Below are positions 25,093-38,785 of a stretch of 64,000 nucleotides of DNA, in pieces. This DNA is from Cellulomonas sp. RIT-PI-Y (GTDB taxonomy: Bacteria; Actinomycetota; Actinomycetes; Actinomycetales; Cellulomonadaceae). The notes beneath the pieces were generated by a model. The model was not told the origin of the DNA, searched no databases, and saw nothing but the letters and a program-made list of their open reading frames with translations. Within the stretch, counting starts at the first letter, position 1. The number at the start of each line of letters is the position of its first letter. The DNA lies in NCBI RefSeq assembly GCF_025642745.1, contig NZ_JANZKP010000014.1:1-64000 (forward strand). Reading direction: 5' to 3'. Made by a program: the position numbers and the translations under genes.

Positions 25093-25166
25093 TGCCCCGA
25101 GTGGGATTCGAACCCACACTGGATCGGGTTTGAGCCGAACGCCTCTGCCGGTTGGGCTATCGGGGC
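25093..25166 (-). tRNA. tRNA with anticodon CAA (nominally Leu) but class I architecture
   Basis: 74 nt. Acceptor stem GCCCCGA/TCGGGGC is perfect with A73; T-arm GTGGG-TTCGAAT-CCCAC is perfect; the D-arm has GCC/GGC with GG in the loop; the anticodon loop is CTCAAAC, giving CAA. CC but not CCA follows A73. The variable loop is only CCAGT, whereas tRNA-Leu normally has a long variable arm, and the outer anticodon-stem pair is a T-T mismatch. The identity is therefore uncertain: it may be an atypical tRNA-Leu, a misassigned isotype or a decaying gene. Confidence 0.88.
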
Positions 25167-25194
25167 CGTGTGCGTGTCCCACTCTAGCGGCGCG

Positions 25195-25200
25195 TAGCGT
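25195..25200 (+). promoter_or_regulatory. -10 element of a leaderless promoter for the HemK-like gene
   Basis: TAGCGT followed by exactly six bases and the GTG start at 25207. There is no ribosome-binding site in those six bases. Confidence 0.5.
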
Positions 25201-25206
25201 GCCCCC

Positions 25207-25995
25207 GTGCCCCCGATCCTCTCCGACGACCAGTTCGCGGCCCTGATCGCCGAACTCCGCGGCGCCGGGTGCGTGTTCGCGGAGGACGAGGCCGCCCTGC
25301 TCCGGGAGGCGACGGTGGACCGGGACGACCTCGCGGCGCTCACCGCCCGCCGGGTGGCCGGGGAACCGCTGGAACAGGTTCTGGGGTGGGCGGAGTTCGC
25401 GGGCCGGCGGGTGCGGGTGGCCCCCGGGGTGTTCGTCCCCCGCCGCCGCAGCGAGCTGGTGGTCCGGGAGGCGGTGGCTGCCGGCGGGAGCACGGTGGTC
25501 GACCTGTGCTGCGGCACCGGCGCGATCGGCGTGGCCGTGGCCCTGGCGCTGCCCGGCAGCCGGCTGTGGTCCTGCGACCTGGACCCCGCCGCGGTGGCCT
25601 GCGCCGCTCGCAACCTCGCCGATGCCGGGGTGGACGGCCGGGCGCTGGCCGGTGACCTGGACGCGCCGCTGCCGCCCGCGCTCGCCGGACGGGTGGACGT
25701 CCTCACCGCCAACACGCCCTACGTCCCCACCGCCGAGATCGCCCTGATGCCCACCGAGGCCCGGGACCACGAACCGGCCCTGGCGCTGGACGGCGGCGAG
25801 GACGGCCTCGCGCTGCACCGCCGGGTGGCACGGGCGGCTCCCCGGTGGCTGCGACCGGGTGGCACCCTGGTGATCGAGACCTCCCCGCGACAGGCGGAGC
25901 GGACGGCGGCGGCCTGTGCCGCGGCGGGCCTGCACCCCCGGGTGGTCGGTGACGACGAGCTGGGGGCCACGGCGGTGGTCGCGCTCCGCTCCTGA
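25207..25995 (+). CDS. HemK/PrmC-like protein-(glutamine-N5) methyltransferase family protein
   Basis: 262 aa SAM-dependent methyltransferase. The SAM site reads VVDLCCGTGAIGVAVA, an acidic residue follows in WSCDLDPAAV, and the catalytic motif is N-T-P-Y (TANTPYVPTAEI) in place of the classical N-P-P-Y of PrmC. A short N-terminal helical domain precedes the Rossmann core, as in release-factor methyltransferases. The NTPY variant marks a subgroup annotated as putative N5-glutamine methyltransferase in actinobacteria, probably distinct from the housekeeping prmC. GTG start chosen for the leaderless promoter. Confidence 0.85.
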   Translation: MPPILSDDQFAALIAELRGAGCVFAEDEAALLREATVDRDDLAALTARRVAGEPLEQVLGWAEFAGRRVRVAPGVFVPRRRSELVVREAVAAGGSTVVDLCCGTGAIGVAVALALPGSRLWSCDLDPAAVACAARNLADAGVDGRALAGDLDAPLPPALAGRVDVLTANTPYVPTAEIALMPTEARDHEPALALDGGEDGLALHRRVARAAPRWLRPGGTLVIETSPRQAERTAAACAAAGLHPRVVGDDELGATAVVALRS

Positions 25996-26110
25996 CCTCC
26001 ATCGGGAGCACCACCGGAACAGAGCGCGCGGCGCAGGACGTTGAACGGGCACGATGACGGACGGCACCGGCCCACCCGGGCGGTGCACCGAACACGGCGG
26101 AGGACGACAG

Positions 26111-26701
26111 ATGGCCCGGGCGTTGATCGTGGTGGACGTGCAGAACGACTTCTGCGAGGGCGGCGCGCTGGCCGTGGTCGGCGGCGCCGCGGCCGCCGGG
26201 GCGATCAGCGCCCATCTGGACGCACACGCCGCCGACTACGCGCTGGTCGCGGCCACCGCCGACTGGCACGAGCCGCTGCCGGACAGCAACGACGGGCACT
26301 TCGCCGTGGACGGGGCACCGGACTACGTCAGCACCTGGCCCGAGCACTGCGTGCGGGACAGCGCGGGCGCGTCGTTCCACCCGGACCTCCGGCTGCCGTC
26401 CGGCACCGTGCTCGTGCACAAGGGCCAGGGCCGGCAGGACTACTCGGGCTTCGCCGGGCAGCTGGTCGGTCGTCCGGGTGATCTTGCCGCGGCGCTGCGG
26501 GCCGCCGAGGTCACCGAGGTCGACGTCGTCGGGCTGGCCACCGACCACTGCGTCACCGCCACCGCCCTGGACGCCCGGGGGGCGGGCTTCGCGGTCCGAG
26601 TCCTCACCGACCTGACCGCGGGAGTGTCCACCTCGACCAGCATCGCCGCGCTCACCCGGCTGCACCGGTCCGGCGTCGAGCTGGTGACCTCTCAGCCCTG
26701 A
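26111..26701 (+). CDS. pncA: Nicotinamidase
   Basis: 196 aa isochorismatase-fold enzyme that converts nicotinamide to nicotinate in NAD salvage. Triad D9 (VVDVQNDF), K104 (LVHKGQG) and C147 (ATDHCVTATALDA); metal ligands lie in TADWHEP and the following histidines. ATG 26111 has GGAGGA seven bases upstream; the in-frame start 57 bases earlier has no such site and adds a non-conserved leader. Length matches mycobacterial PncA (about 186 aa). Its 3' end overlaps the small convergent gene by 10 bp. Confidence 0.95.
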   Translation: MARALIVVDVQNDFCEGGALAVVGGAAAAGAISAHLDAHAADYALVAATADWHEPLPDSNDGHFAVDGAPDYVSTWPEHCVRDSAGASFHPDLRLPSGTVLVHKGQGRQDYSGFAGQLVGRPGDLAAALRAAEVTEVDVVGLATDHCVTATALDARGAGFAVRVLTDLTAGVSTSTSIAALTRLHRSGVELVTSQP

Positions 26702-26895
26702 TCGGCGCGCAGCGTCCCGGTCGCGCGGAAGGTGTCCGCGATCTGCTGGGCCTGGGCCGAGATCAGCCGCCGGTACACGTCATAGGCACTGTCCACCCGC
26801 TCCGGCAGGTCGCCCCGATTGCGTGCGAGCTGCCAGTCCCGCTTGGCCGCGGCGATGTCGGCGTTGGTGACCACCACCCGCTCCTCGTCCTCCAT
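26692..26895 (-). CDS. Small conserved-looking hypothetical protein
   Basis: 67 aa from ATG 26895 (MEDEERVVVTNADIAAAKRDWQLARN), ending DTFRATGTLRADQG; a longer frame begins at 26952. Predicted mostly helical, charged, without signal peptide or membrane segment. It is convergent with pncA and overlaps it by 10 bp. Not recognised; kept because the codon pattern is protein-like and its N-terminus is typical of small actinobacterial soluble proteins. Confidence 0.6.
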   Translation of the reverse strand: MEDEERVVVTNADIAAAKRDWQLARNRGDLPERVDSAYDVYRRLISAQAQQIADTFRATGTLRADQG

Positions 26896-27016
26896 GGCGA
26901 GAAGGATGCGTCCGATTTGCCCGATATGCGAGAGTTCCACGGGGTGAATCACTCGTGCGGCTCACGCTGCGGAAGTGGCACCACCCCTGGCACTCTGTGC
27001 AGGTGAGGACACACCG

Positions 27017-29133
<2,117 letters not shown>

Positions 29134-29137
<4 letters not shown>

Positions 29138-31623
29138 GCGACCCGACCACGCCCAGCCGTCGCCTGCCCGCGCCGGGTCGCCCGGTCCCGGTGTCCACCT
29201 ACCGGTTGCAGCTCGGACCGGACCTGTCCCTGGACGACGCCGCGGATCTGGTGCCGTACCTGGACTCGCTCGGGGTCAGCCACCTCTACCTGTCCCCCGT
29301 GCTGCGCGCCGCGCCCGGCTCCACCCACGGCTACGACGTGGTCGACCACGACGAGGTCGCGCCCGAGCTGGGCGGCGAGAACGCGTTGCGGCGCCTGGCG
29401 GAGGTGGCCCATGCCGCGGGACTGGGCCTGGTGCTGGACATCGTGCCCAACCACATGGCCGTGCCGACCCCCGCCTGGCACAACCGCGCCCTGTGGTCGG
29501 TGCTGTCCGAGGGACCGGAGTCGCCATTCGCGGCCTGGTTCGACGTGGACTGGTCGGCCGGGGACGGCGCCCTGCTGATGCCGGTGCTGGGTGACCGGAT
29601 CGGGGCGGTCCTGGCCCGGGGCGAGCTGACCCTCGACCAGCACGCGGACGCCCCGGTCCTGCGCTACTACGACCACGTGTTCCCGGTCCGGCCCGGCACC
29701 GAGTCGTTGCCGCTGGCCGAGCTGGTCGAGCGGCAGCACTACCGCCTGGCCTACTGGCGGGTCGCCGACGAGGAGCTGAACTATCGCCGGTTCTTCGATG
29801 TCGGGACGCTGGCGGCGATCCGGGTCGAGGACCCGGAGGTCTTCGACGCCACGCACGCGCTGGTGCTCCGGCTCCTGCACGAGGGCGTGATCGACGGCCT
29901 GCGGATCGACCACCCGGACGGCCTGGCCGACCCGGCCGGGTACCTGAGCCGCCTGCGCGCGGCGACCGGCGGCGCATGGGTCGTGGTCGAGAAGATCCTG
30001 CAGAACGACGAGGAGCTGCCGACCGACTGGGACACCGCGGGCAGCACCGGCTACGACACCGCCTGGCGGATCCAGCAGGCCTTCGTCGACCCCGGCGGCG
30101 GCGGACGGCTGGGCGCCCTGATGCACCGGCTCACCGGGGACACCAGCGACGCGCTGCCCGCCCTGGTGGACGAGGCCAAACGGGAGATCGTCGACCGCGC
30201 GCTCTACGCGGAGGTGCACCGGCTGACCGAACTGGCCGCCGCGGTCTGCCGGGACGACCTGCGGCTGCGCGACCACACCTGGCGCTCGCTGCAGGACTGC
30301 CTGATCGAGCTGCTGATCGCCATGGACCGGTACCGCGCCTACGTGGTGCCCGGCCAGACCCCGCAGTCCGAGGACGTCGACGTGCTGTCGGCGGCGGCGG
30401 ACATCGCCCGCACCCGGCTCGCCCCCGAGCGCGGGGACACGATGGACGTGCTGGTCGACCTGCTGCTCGGCCGGGAGGTCGGCTCCGCCGGACGGACCCG
30501 CGACCCGCGCCGGGACGAGCTGATCGTGCGGTTCCAGCAGACCTGCGGCGCGGTGATGGCCAAGGGCGTGGAGGACACCGCGTTCTACCGGTGGACCCAG
30601 CTGGTCTCGCTGTGCGAGGTCGGCGGCGAGCCGGACCGCTTCGCGCTGTCCCCCACCGAGCTGCTCACCTGGGCCGGCCGGATGCAGGTCACCTCACCGC
30701 TGGGGATGACCACGCTGAGCACCCACGACACCAAGCGGTCCGCCGACGTGCGGGCCAGGATCGGCGTGCTGTCCGAGCTGCCGGTCGAGTGGGCCGCCCT
30801 GGTCGGCGAGCTGCGTGCCGCGTCCGCCGCCTGGCGGCCCGCGCTGCTGGACGGCCGGACCGAGAACCTGCTCTGGCAGACCCTGGCCGGAACCTGGACC
30901 GCCGACGGCCCGTTGTCGGCCGACCGGTTGACCGAGTACCTGACCAAGGCGATCCGGGAGGCGAAGCAGCACACCAGCTGGACCGCTCCGGACCACGCCT
31001 ACGAGTCCGCCGTGCTCGGCGCGGCCCGGCAGGCCGTGACCGACCCCGCGATCGCCGAGCTGTTCGGCCGCTGGGAGCTGCGAACCCGGGAGGCGGTCCG
31101 GGCGGCGACGCTCGGCACCGCCCTGCTCCAGCTCACCCTGCCGGGCGTCGCCGACGTCTACCAGGGCACCGAGGTCCCCTCGATCGCCCTGGTCGACCCG
31201 GACAACCGGCGACCGGTGGACCACGCCGCGATCGCCGCGCGCCTCGCCCGGCTGGACGAGGGTGCCGGACCCCGCGACCTCGCCGACGAGAAGCTGCTGC
31301 TCACCGCGCTCACGCTCCGGGTCCGCCGGGAGCTGCGCGAGGCGGTGATCGGCCCGGAGGCCGGTTTCATCCCGCTGGCGCACTCGTCCGGGCACGCGAT
31401 CACCTACGCCCGCACCGTCGCCGGGGACCCCCGGATCGCGGCGGTCGCCACCCGGCTGGCCGCGTCGGTCGAGCGGATCGGAGGCTGGGCGGAGCACACC
31501 GTCGCGCTGCCCGAGGGCGACTGGCAGGACGTGCTGACCGGTCGAGCCGTGGCCGGTGGAGTGCGACGACTGAGCGAGCTGCTCGACCGGCTGCCGGTCG
31601 CGCTGCTGGTCCGGGAGGACTGA
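29134..31623 (+). CDS. treY: Maltooligosyl trehalose synthase
   Basis: 829 aa GH13 enzyme that turns the reducing-end bond of malto-oligosaccharides from alpha-1,4 to alpha,alpha-1,1, giving maltooligosyl-trehalose. Typical marks: VPVSTYRLQLGPDL, YLSPVLRAAPGSTHGYDVVDH, DIVPNHMAV, nucleophile region GLRIDHPDGLADP (about 255), VVEKIL (about 287) and LSTHDTKRSADVRAR (about 530). GTG 29134 overlaps the glgX stop by 4 bp; an apparent upstream extension of this frame runs antiparallel in meaning through glgX and is spurious. Acts in the cytoplasm between GlgX and TreZ. Confidence 0.96.
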
Positions 31624-31626
31624 CAC

Positions 31627-33450
31627 ATGCGGGTATGGGCGCCACGAGCGACCGGGGTGGCTCTGGTGCTGCCCGGCTCCGACGACAGCGGCACCGTACG
31701 GGTGCCGCTCGACCGGTCCGACGGCGGGTGGTGGACCGGTGACGACCACCTGCCGCACGGCACCGACTACGCGTTCAGCGTGGACGGCGGCCCGCCGCGC
31801 CCCGACCCGCGGTCACCCTGGCAGCCCGAGGGCGTGCACGGACCGTCCCGGGTGTTCGACCCCGAGCGCTTCGACTGGGCCGACGGCGCCTGGGCCGGCC
31901 GGGACGTCCGCGGTGCGGTGGTCTACGAGCTGCACGTGGGCACCTTCACCCCGGAGGGCACCCTGGACGCGGCGATCCCCCGGCTCGGCCACCTGGTCGA
32001 CCTGGGGGCCGAGGTGGTCGAGCTGCTCCCGGTCGCCCCGTTCAACGGGCGGCACGGCTGGGGCTACGACGGGGTCTCGCTGTACGGCGTGCACCAGCCC
32101 TACGGCGGTCCGGCCGCACTGCAACGGTTCGTCGACGCCGCGCACCGGGCCGGGCTCGCGGTCTGCCTGGACGTGGTGCACAACCACCTCGGACCGTCCG
32201 GCAACTACCTCGCCGAGTTCGGTCCGTACTTCACCGACGCGCACCAGACCCCCTGGGGCAGCGCGATCGACCTGTCCGAGGTCGAGGTGCGGCGCTGGAT
32301 CCTGGACTCCGCGCTGCGCTGGTTCCGCGACTTCCACGTCGACGCGCTCCGGCTGGACGCCGTGCACGCCCTGATCGACGACTCGCCCCGGCACCTGCTC
32401 GCCGAGCTCTCCGACGCGGTCGCCGCACTGGACCTCGGCCGCCCACTGTCCCTGATCGCCGAGTCCGACCTCAACGACCCGGTGTCGGTCACGCCCACCG
32501 CGCAGGGCGGCTGGGGCATGACCGCGCAGTGGGCCGACGACGTGCACCACGCCGTGCACGCCCTGCTCACCGGCGAACGCCAGGGCTACTACGTCGACTT
32601 CGGCGCGCCCGAGACGTTGGCGCACGCCATGACCCGGGTGTTCGTGCACGAGGGCGGGCGCTCCACCTTCCGCGACCGGGACTGGGGCCGCCCGGTTCCG
32701 GACGACGTGGACGGCCACCGGTTCGTGGTCTTCGGCTCCGACCACGACCAGGTCGGCAACCGCGCCCTCGGCGACCGCCCCGCCGAGAGACTGGACGACG
32801 CCGCGTTGGCCGCCGAGGCCGCGCTGATCCTGCTCTCGCCCTACACCCCGATGCTGTTCATGGGCGAGGAGTGGGGCGCCCGCACCCCGTGGCTCTTCCT
32901 CACCGACCACCCCGAGCCGGAACTGGCCGAGGCCGTCCGCCGGGGCCGGGCCGAGGAGTTCGGCTCGCACGGCTGGGCGGTGATGTACGGCCGGGACGAC
33001 GACGACTTCACCGTCCCGGACCCGCAGTCCGCCGAGTCGCTGGACCGCAGTCGTCTGGACTGGACCGAGCCGGAGCTCCCCGGCCGTCGTCGGCTGCTCG
33101 ACTGGTACCGCCGCCTGATCGCCCTGCGCCGCGAGGTCGGCGTGCTCGGTGACGGCGACCGCTCCGCGACCCGCGTGACCTGGGACCCGGCCGTCGCCGA
33201 CGCCGAGTCGTCCACCGACGACTCCCCCGAGGCGGCACGGTCCCGCGCCTGGGGCAGCTGGCTGGTCCTGCACCGCGGCGACGCCCGGGTGGTGATCAAC
33301 CTCGCGGACACCGAGCAGACGGTCCCGCTGGACCGCACCGGCACGCCGACGGTCCTGGCCGCCTGGGCCGCCGGCCACACCCGCGTCCTGCCCGACCCGG
33401 ACCAGACCCGGGTCACCGTCCCCGCCCGCACCGTGGTCGTCCTGCACTGA
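31627..33450 (+). CDS. treZ: Maltooligosyl trehalose trehalohydrolase
   Basis: 607 aa GH13 enzyme that releases free trehalose from maltooligosyl-trehalose. N-terminal CBM48-like part (MRVWAPRATGVALV), then VYELHVGTFTPEGTLDAAI, CLDVVHNHLGPSGNYL, nucleophile in VDALRLDAVHAL (about 240), LIAESDLND (about 278) and SDHDQVGNRALGDR (about 372). ATG lies 3 bp after the treY stop. The three enzymes complete the TreYZ route, one of the main trehalose pathways of actinobacteria. Confidence 0.96.
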   Translation: MRVWAPRATGVALVLPGSDDSGTVRVPLDRSDGGWWTGDDHLPHGTDYAFSVDGGPPRPDPRSPWQPEGVHGPSRVFDPERFDWADGAWAGRDVRGAVVYELHVGTFTPEGTLDAAIPRLGHLVDLGAEVVELLPVAPFNGRHGWGYDGVSLYGVHQPYGGPAALQRFVDAAHRAGLAVCLDVVHNHLGPSGNYLAEFGPYFTDAHQTPWGSAIDLSEVEVRRWILDSALRWFRDFHVDALRLDAVHALIDDSPRHLLAELSDAVAALDLGRPLSLIAESDLNDPVSVTPTAQGGWGMTAQWADDVHHAVHALLTGERQGYYVDFGAPETLAHAMTRVFVHEGGRSTFRDRDWGRPVPDDVDGHRFVVFGSDHDQVGNRALGDRPAERLDDAALAAEAALILLSPYTPMLFMGEEWGARTPWLFLTDHPEPELAEAVRRGRAEEFGSHGWAVMYGRDDDDFTVPDPQSAESLDRSRLDWTEPELPGRRRLLDWYRRLIALRREVGVLGDGDRSATRVTWDPAVADAESSTDDSPEAARSRAWGSWLVLHRGDARVVINLADTEQTVPLDRTGTPTVLAAWAAGHTRVLPDPDQTRVTVPARTVVVLH

Positions 33451-33482
33451 CCCGGTCCACGCCCTCTCCCCCGGTCCCGCTG

Positions 33483-33546
33483 GGCCGAGTGCGAAGAACT
33501 TGTCGCCCATATCGCCCGGAGGACGACGACTTCTTCGCGCTCGGCC
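33483..33546. terminator. Long hairpin between treZ and clpC
   Basis: Arms 33483-33505 and 33524-33546 pair over 23 positions with one mismatch and two G-T pairs, around an 18-base loop. It starts 33 bases after the treZ stop and ends before the clpC promoter, so it most likely ends the glgX-treYZ transcript. It is longer than the other terminators in the window. Confidence 0.7.
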
Positions 33547-33584
33547 GGAGGGTCGGTGCGGGGGCGGACTGGGACCGCGCGTCA

Positions 33585-33632
33585 CGCCAGCGGCGAACAC
33601 GGGACGCCTGGGCCCACCCCCGCCGTTAGCAT
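33585..33632 (+). promoter_or_regulatory. clpC promoter with a ClgR-like operator
   Basis: On the minus strand 33585-33598 reads GTTCGC-N5-GCG, the pattern bound by the Clp regulator ClgR of actinobacteria. TAGCAT at 33627-33632 is a suitable -10, placing the box around -50 and leaving a leader of about 65 bases before the clpC ATG. No HspR-type inverted repeat was seen. Confidence 0.55.
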
Positions 33633-33705
33633 CGAACAACGCCAGCCCCCGCCGTGCCCGGGCACCTGTCCGGCATTGCGGGGACGCCGCTCGTGAGGAG
33701 TGCAC

Positions 33706-36288
<2,583 letters not shown>

Positions 36289-36298
36289 TCTGAGTGAC

Positions 36299-36336
36299 CC
36301 GGAGGCCCGGAACGCGACCGCGTTCCGGGCCTCCGG
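36299..36336. terminator. Rho-independent-type hairpin after clpC
   Basis: A perfect stem of 17 bp (36299-36315 with 36320-36336) with a 4-base loop, 11 bases after the clpC stop codon. Confidence 0.85.
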
Positions 36337-36447
36337 TGTGTCCGGGAGGGGTGACCGGCCCGATGGTCGGACCGCTACTGATCTGGGTGGCGACTCATCC
36401 GGGTGCTGGCACCTCTGCCACGGCTGTCTCTCCAGCGGGAATGCGCA

Positions 36448-36453
36448 TACCGT
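36448..36453 (+). promoter_or_regulatory. -10 element of a leaderless promoter for the LacI-type gene
   Basis: TACCGT followed by six bases and the ATG at 36460. This argues against the longer frame starting at 36403. Confidence 0.5.
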
Positions 36454-36459
36454 CTGGGG

Positions 36460-37497
36460 ATGGTCCGGCCCGTCACGCTCAGCGATGTCGCGCAGGAGGC
36501 CGGTGTCTCGCTGGCCACCGCCTCCCGTGCGCTCAACGGCAGCGCCACCCGGACGGTGGGCCCCGAGCTGGCCCGGCGGGTGCGGGCCGCGGCGGAGCGG
36601 CTCCGGTACGCACCCGACGGTGTGGCCCAGGCGATGGCACGCGGACGCACGAACGCGATCGGGCTGGTGGTCCCGGACGTCTCGGACGCGCTGTTCGGCG
36701 CGATCACCGCCGGGGTGAGTGCCGCGGCGGACGAGGCCGGACTCAGCGTGACCCTGGCCAGCACCCGGGACGTCCCCCGACGCGAGGCCTCGGTGATCGA
36801 TGCGCTCGCGCGGCAGCGGGTGCGGGCGATGGTCCTGGTCGGCGGGCCCACCGGCAACGTCGAGGCCGACGTGGCGGCGATGCGCGCGATCGAGGCCTAT
36901 CTGGTCGGCGGTGGCTCGGCCGCGCTGATCGGGGCCGCGATGCCCGGCACCAGCGGCGTGGACATCGCCGACAAGCGGAGTGCCGCGCAGCTCGCGATGG
37001 AACTGCACGCGTTGGGCTACCGGCGGTTCGTGGCGTTGGCGGGCCCGGACCGGCCGGGCAGGCCCGCGGAGCGACTGGCGGGTTTCGTCGAGACGGTCAC
37101 GGTGCTGGGCGCTGAGGTGCTGGCGGTCCAGCGGATGACCGCGCCCACCCGGGAGGCCGGGCATGCCGCGATGGCGGAGGTGATCGCGTCCGGTGTGCTC
37201 ACCGGGGGCGACGCCGGGCGGCCGCTGGTGTTCGCGGTGACCGATCAGGCGGCGTTCGGGGCGCTGGCCGCACTGCGCCAGGCGGGTATCCCGGTTCCGG
37301 ACCAGGTGGCGCTGGCGGGCTTCGACGACTCCCCGGGGGCGGCGGAGGTCACGCCGACGTTGACCACCGTGCGACTGCCGCTGGTCGCGGCGGGCGCGGA
37401 GGCGGTGAAGCTGGCGCTCGCCGGCGAGGCGGGCCGCACCGTGGTGCTGGACGGGGAGCTGGTGCTCCGGGAGTCGACGCCCCCGCTGGCCGGCTGA
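36460..37497 (+). CDS. LacI family transcriptional regulator
   Basis: 345 aa regulator with an intact N-terminal DNA-binding domain (VTLSDVAQEAGVSLATASRALNG) and hinge, followed by the periplasmic-binding-protein-like core (IGLVVPDVSDALFGAITAGV, VALAGFDDSPGAAEVTPTLTTVRLPL). Ligand probably a sugar or related molecule. No sugar transport gene is adjacent: clpC is upstream and the dehydrogenase/catalase pair is convergent downstream, so its target is not evident. Separate from the truncated LacI remnant near 10.4 kb. Confidence 0.93.
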   Translation: MVRPVTLSDVAQEAGVSLATASRALNGSATRTVGPELARRVRAAAERLRYAPDGVAQAMARGRTNAIGLVVPDVSDALFGAITAGVSAAADEAGLSVTLASTRDVPRREASVIDALARQRVRAMVLVGGPTGNVEADVAAMRAIEAYLVGGGSAALIGAAMPGTSGVDIADKRSAAQLAMELHALGYRRFVALAGPDRPGRPAERLAGFVETVTVLGAEVLAVQRMTAPTREAGHAAMAEVIASGVLTGGDAGRPLVFAVTDQAAFGALAALRQAGIPVPDQVALAGFDDSPGAAEVTPTLTTVRLPLVAAGAEAVKLALAGEAGRTVVLDGELVLRESTPPLAG

Positions 37498-37509
37498 GCG
37501 AGGCCCCAC

Positions 37510-37556
37510 GACCGCGACCCGGAGCGGGGTGTCCACCGGTGCTCCGGGCCGTGGTC
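37510..37556. terminator. Bidirectional hairpin terminator
   Basis: Arms 37510-37525 and 37541-37556 pair over 16 positions with one mismatch and one G-T pair, between the convergent LacI-type and dehydrogenase genes. Confidence 0.6.
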
Positions 37557-37563
37557 GGAGAGC

Positions 37564-38763
37564 TCAGCCCGCCAGACCCGGGTCGAGCACGACCTTGATG
37601 CAGCCGTCCTCCTTCTGCTGGAAGGTGCGGTAGGCGTCCGGCGCCTGCTCCAGCGGGACCCGGTGGGTGCGCAGGTCGAGCACGCCCAACGGGTCGGCGT
37701 CGTCCTGGACCAGGGGCAGCAGGTCGTCGATCCATCGACGGACGTTGGCCTGGCCCATCCGCACCGACACCTGCTTGTCGAACATCTGCATCAGGGGCAG
37801 TGGACTCTTCGCACCGCCGTACACCCCGGAGACCGAGATCGTCCCACCGCGCCGGACGGCGTCGATCCCGGTCAGCAGGGCGGCCAGCCGATCGCCGCCG
37901 ACCCGCTCGGTGGCGGCGGCCGCGACCGCGTCGGGGAGCAGGCCGACCACCTTCATGGCGGCCTCGGCGATCGGGGAACCGTGCGCCTCCATCCCCACCG
38001 CGTCGATCACGCTGTCCGCGCCGCGACCGTCGGTGAGGTCGCGGATCGCCGCCGGGACGTCGTCCACCGTGCGCGCGTCCAGCACGTCGATCCCGTGCCG
38101 GGCCGCCATCGCCAGACGTTCGGGCACCAGGTCCACGCCGATCACCCGGGCCGCCCCGCGGTGCCGGGCGATCCGGGCGGCCATCTGGCCGACCGGACCC
38201 AGCCCGAGCACGACGACCGTGCCGTCCGGCGGGACCTCGGCGTACTCCACGCCCTGCCAGGCGGTCGGCAACACATCCGACAGATAGAGGTAGCGCTCGT
38301 CGGGCGCGCCGTCGTCCGGGACGACCACCGGGCCGTACTGCGCCTGCGGCACGCGTAGGTACTGGGCCTGGCCGCCGGGGACGCTGCCGTACAGCCGGGT
38401 GTAGCCGAACAGGGCCGCACCCTTGCCCTCGGCCCTGACCTGGGTGGTCTCGCACTGGGACTGCAGTCCGTTCCGGCACATGAAGCAGGTGCCGCAGGCG
38501 ATGCCGAACGGGATCACGACCCGATCCCCGACCTTCAGGTCCCCGGCCGCCGTGCCGACCTCCTCGACGACACCCATCGCCTCGTGCCCGAGGATGTCCC
38601 CGGCGTCGAGGTACATCCCCAGGATGCCGTAGAGGTGCAGGTCGGATCCGCAGATCGCGGTCGACGTGACGCGGATGACCGCGTCGGTGGGCTGCTGGAG
38701 CTCCGGGTCCGGGACGGTCTCGACGCTGACCTTCTCGCGTCCCTGCCAGGTGAGTGCGCGCAT
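37564..38763 (-). CDS. Zinc-dependent alcohol dehydrogenase (formaldehyde dehydrogenase-like MDR)
   Basis: 399 aa medium-chain dehydrogenase. Catalytic zinc ligands C38 (AICGSDLH) and H60-E61 (GHEAMG); structural zinc motif C-x2-C-x2-C-x7-C in ACGTCFMCRNGLQSQC; NAD(P) motif GLGPVG, and the acidic residue in VIGVDLVPERL. The long insert after the core and the segment YLSDVLPTAWQGVEYA resemble the glutathione-independent formaldehyde dehydrogenase branch often annotated as threonine dehydrogenase-like. ATG has AAAGGA upstream. Follows the manganese catalase gene after 22 bp, so both probably share a stress-induced transcript. Confidence 0.92.
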   Translation of the reverse strand: MRALTWQGREKVSVETVPDPELQQPTDAVIRVTSTAICGSDLHLYGILGMYLDAGDILGHEAMGVVEEVGTAAGDLKVGDRVVIPFGIACGTCFMCRNGLQSQCETTQVRAEGKGAALFGYTRLYGSVPGGQAQYLRVPQAQYGPVVVPDDGAPDERYLYLSDVLPTAWQGVEYAEVPPDGTVVVLGLGPVGQMAARIARHRGAARVIGVDLVPERLAMAARHGIDVLDARTVDDVPAAIRDLTDGRGADSVIDAVGMEAHGSPIAEAAMKVVGLLPDAVAAAATERVGGDRLAALLTGIDAVRRGGTISVSGVYGGAKSPLPLMQMFDKQVSVRMGQANVRRWIDDLLPLVQDDADPLGVLDLRTHRVPLEQAPDAYRTFQQKEDGCIKVVLDPGLAG

Positions 38764-38785
38764 GGTGGTCCTTTTCTCGAAGGGA

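Noticed and set aside
25093-25166. A standard class II tRNA-Leu
   Set aside because: The variable loop has only five bases, so the long-arm fold is impossible; reported as an atypical tRNA instead.
24877-26088. Extension of the lipoprotein frame upstream on the minus strand
   Set aside because: It crosses the tRNA and the methyltransferase gene; the signal peptide start at 24876 has a good ribosome-binding site.
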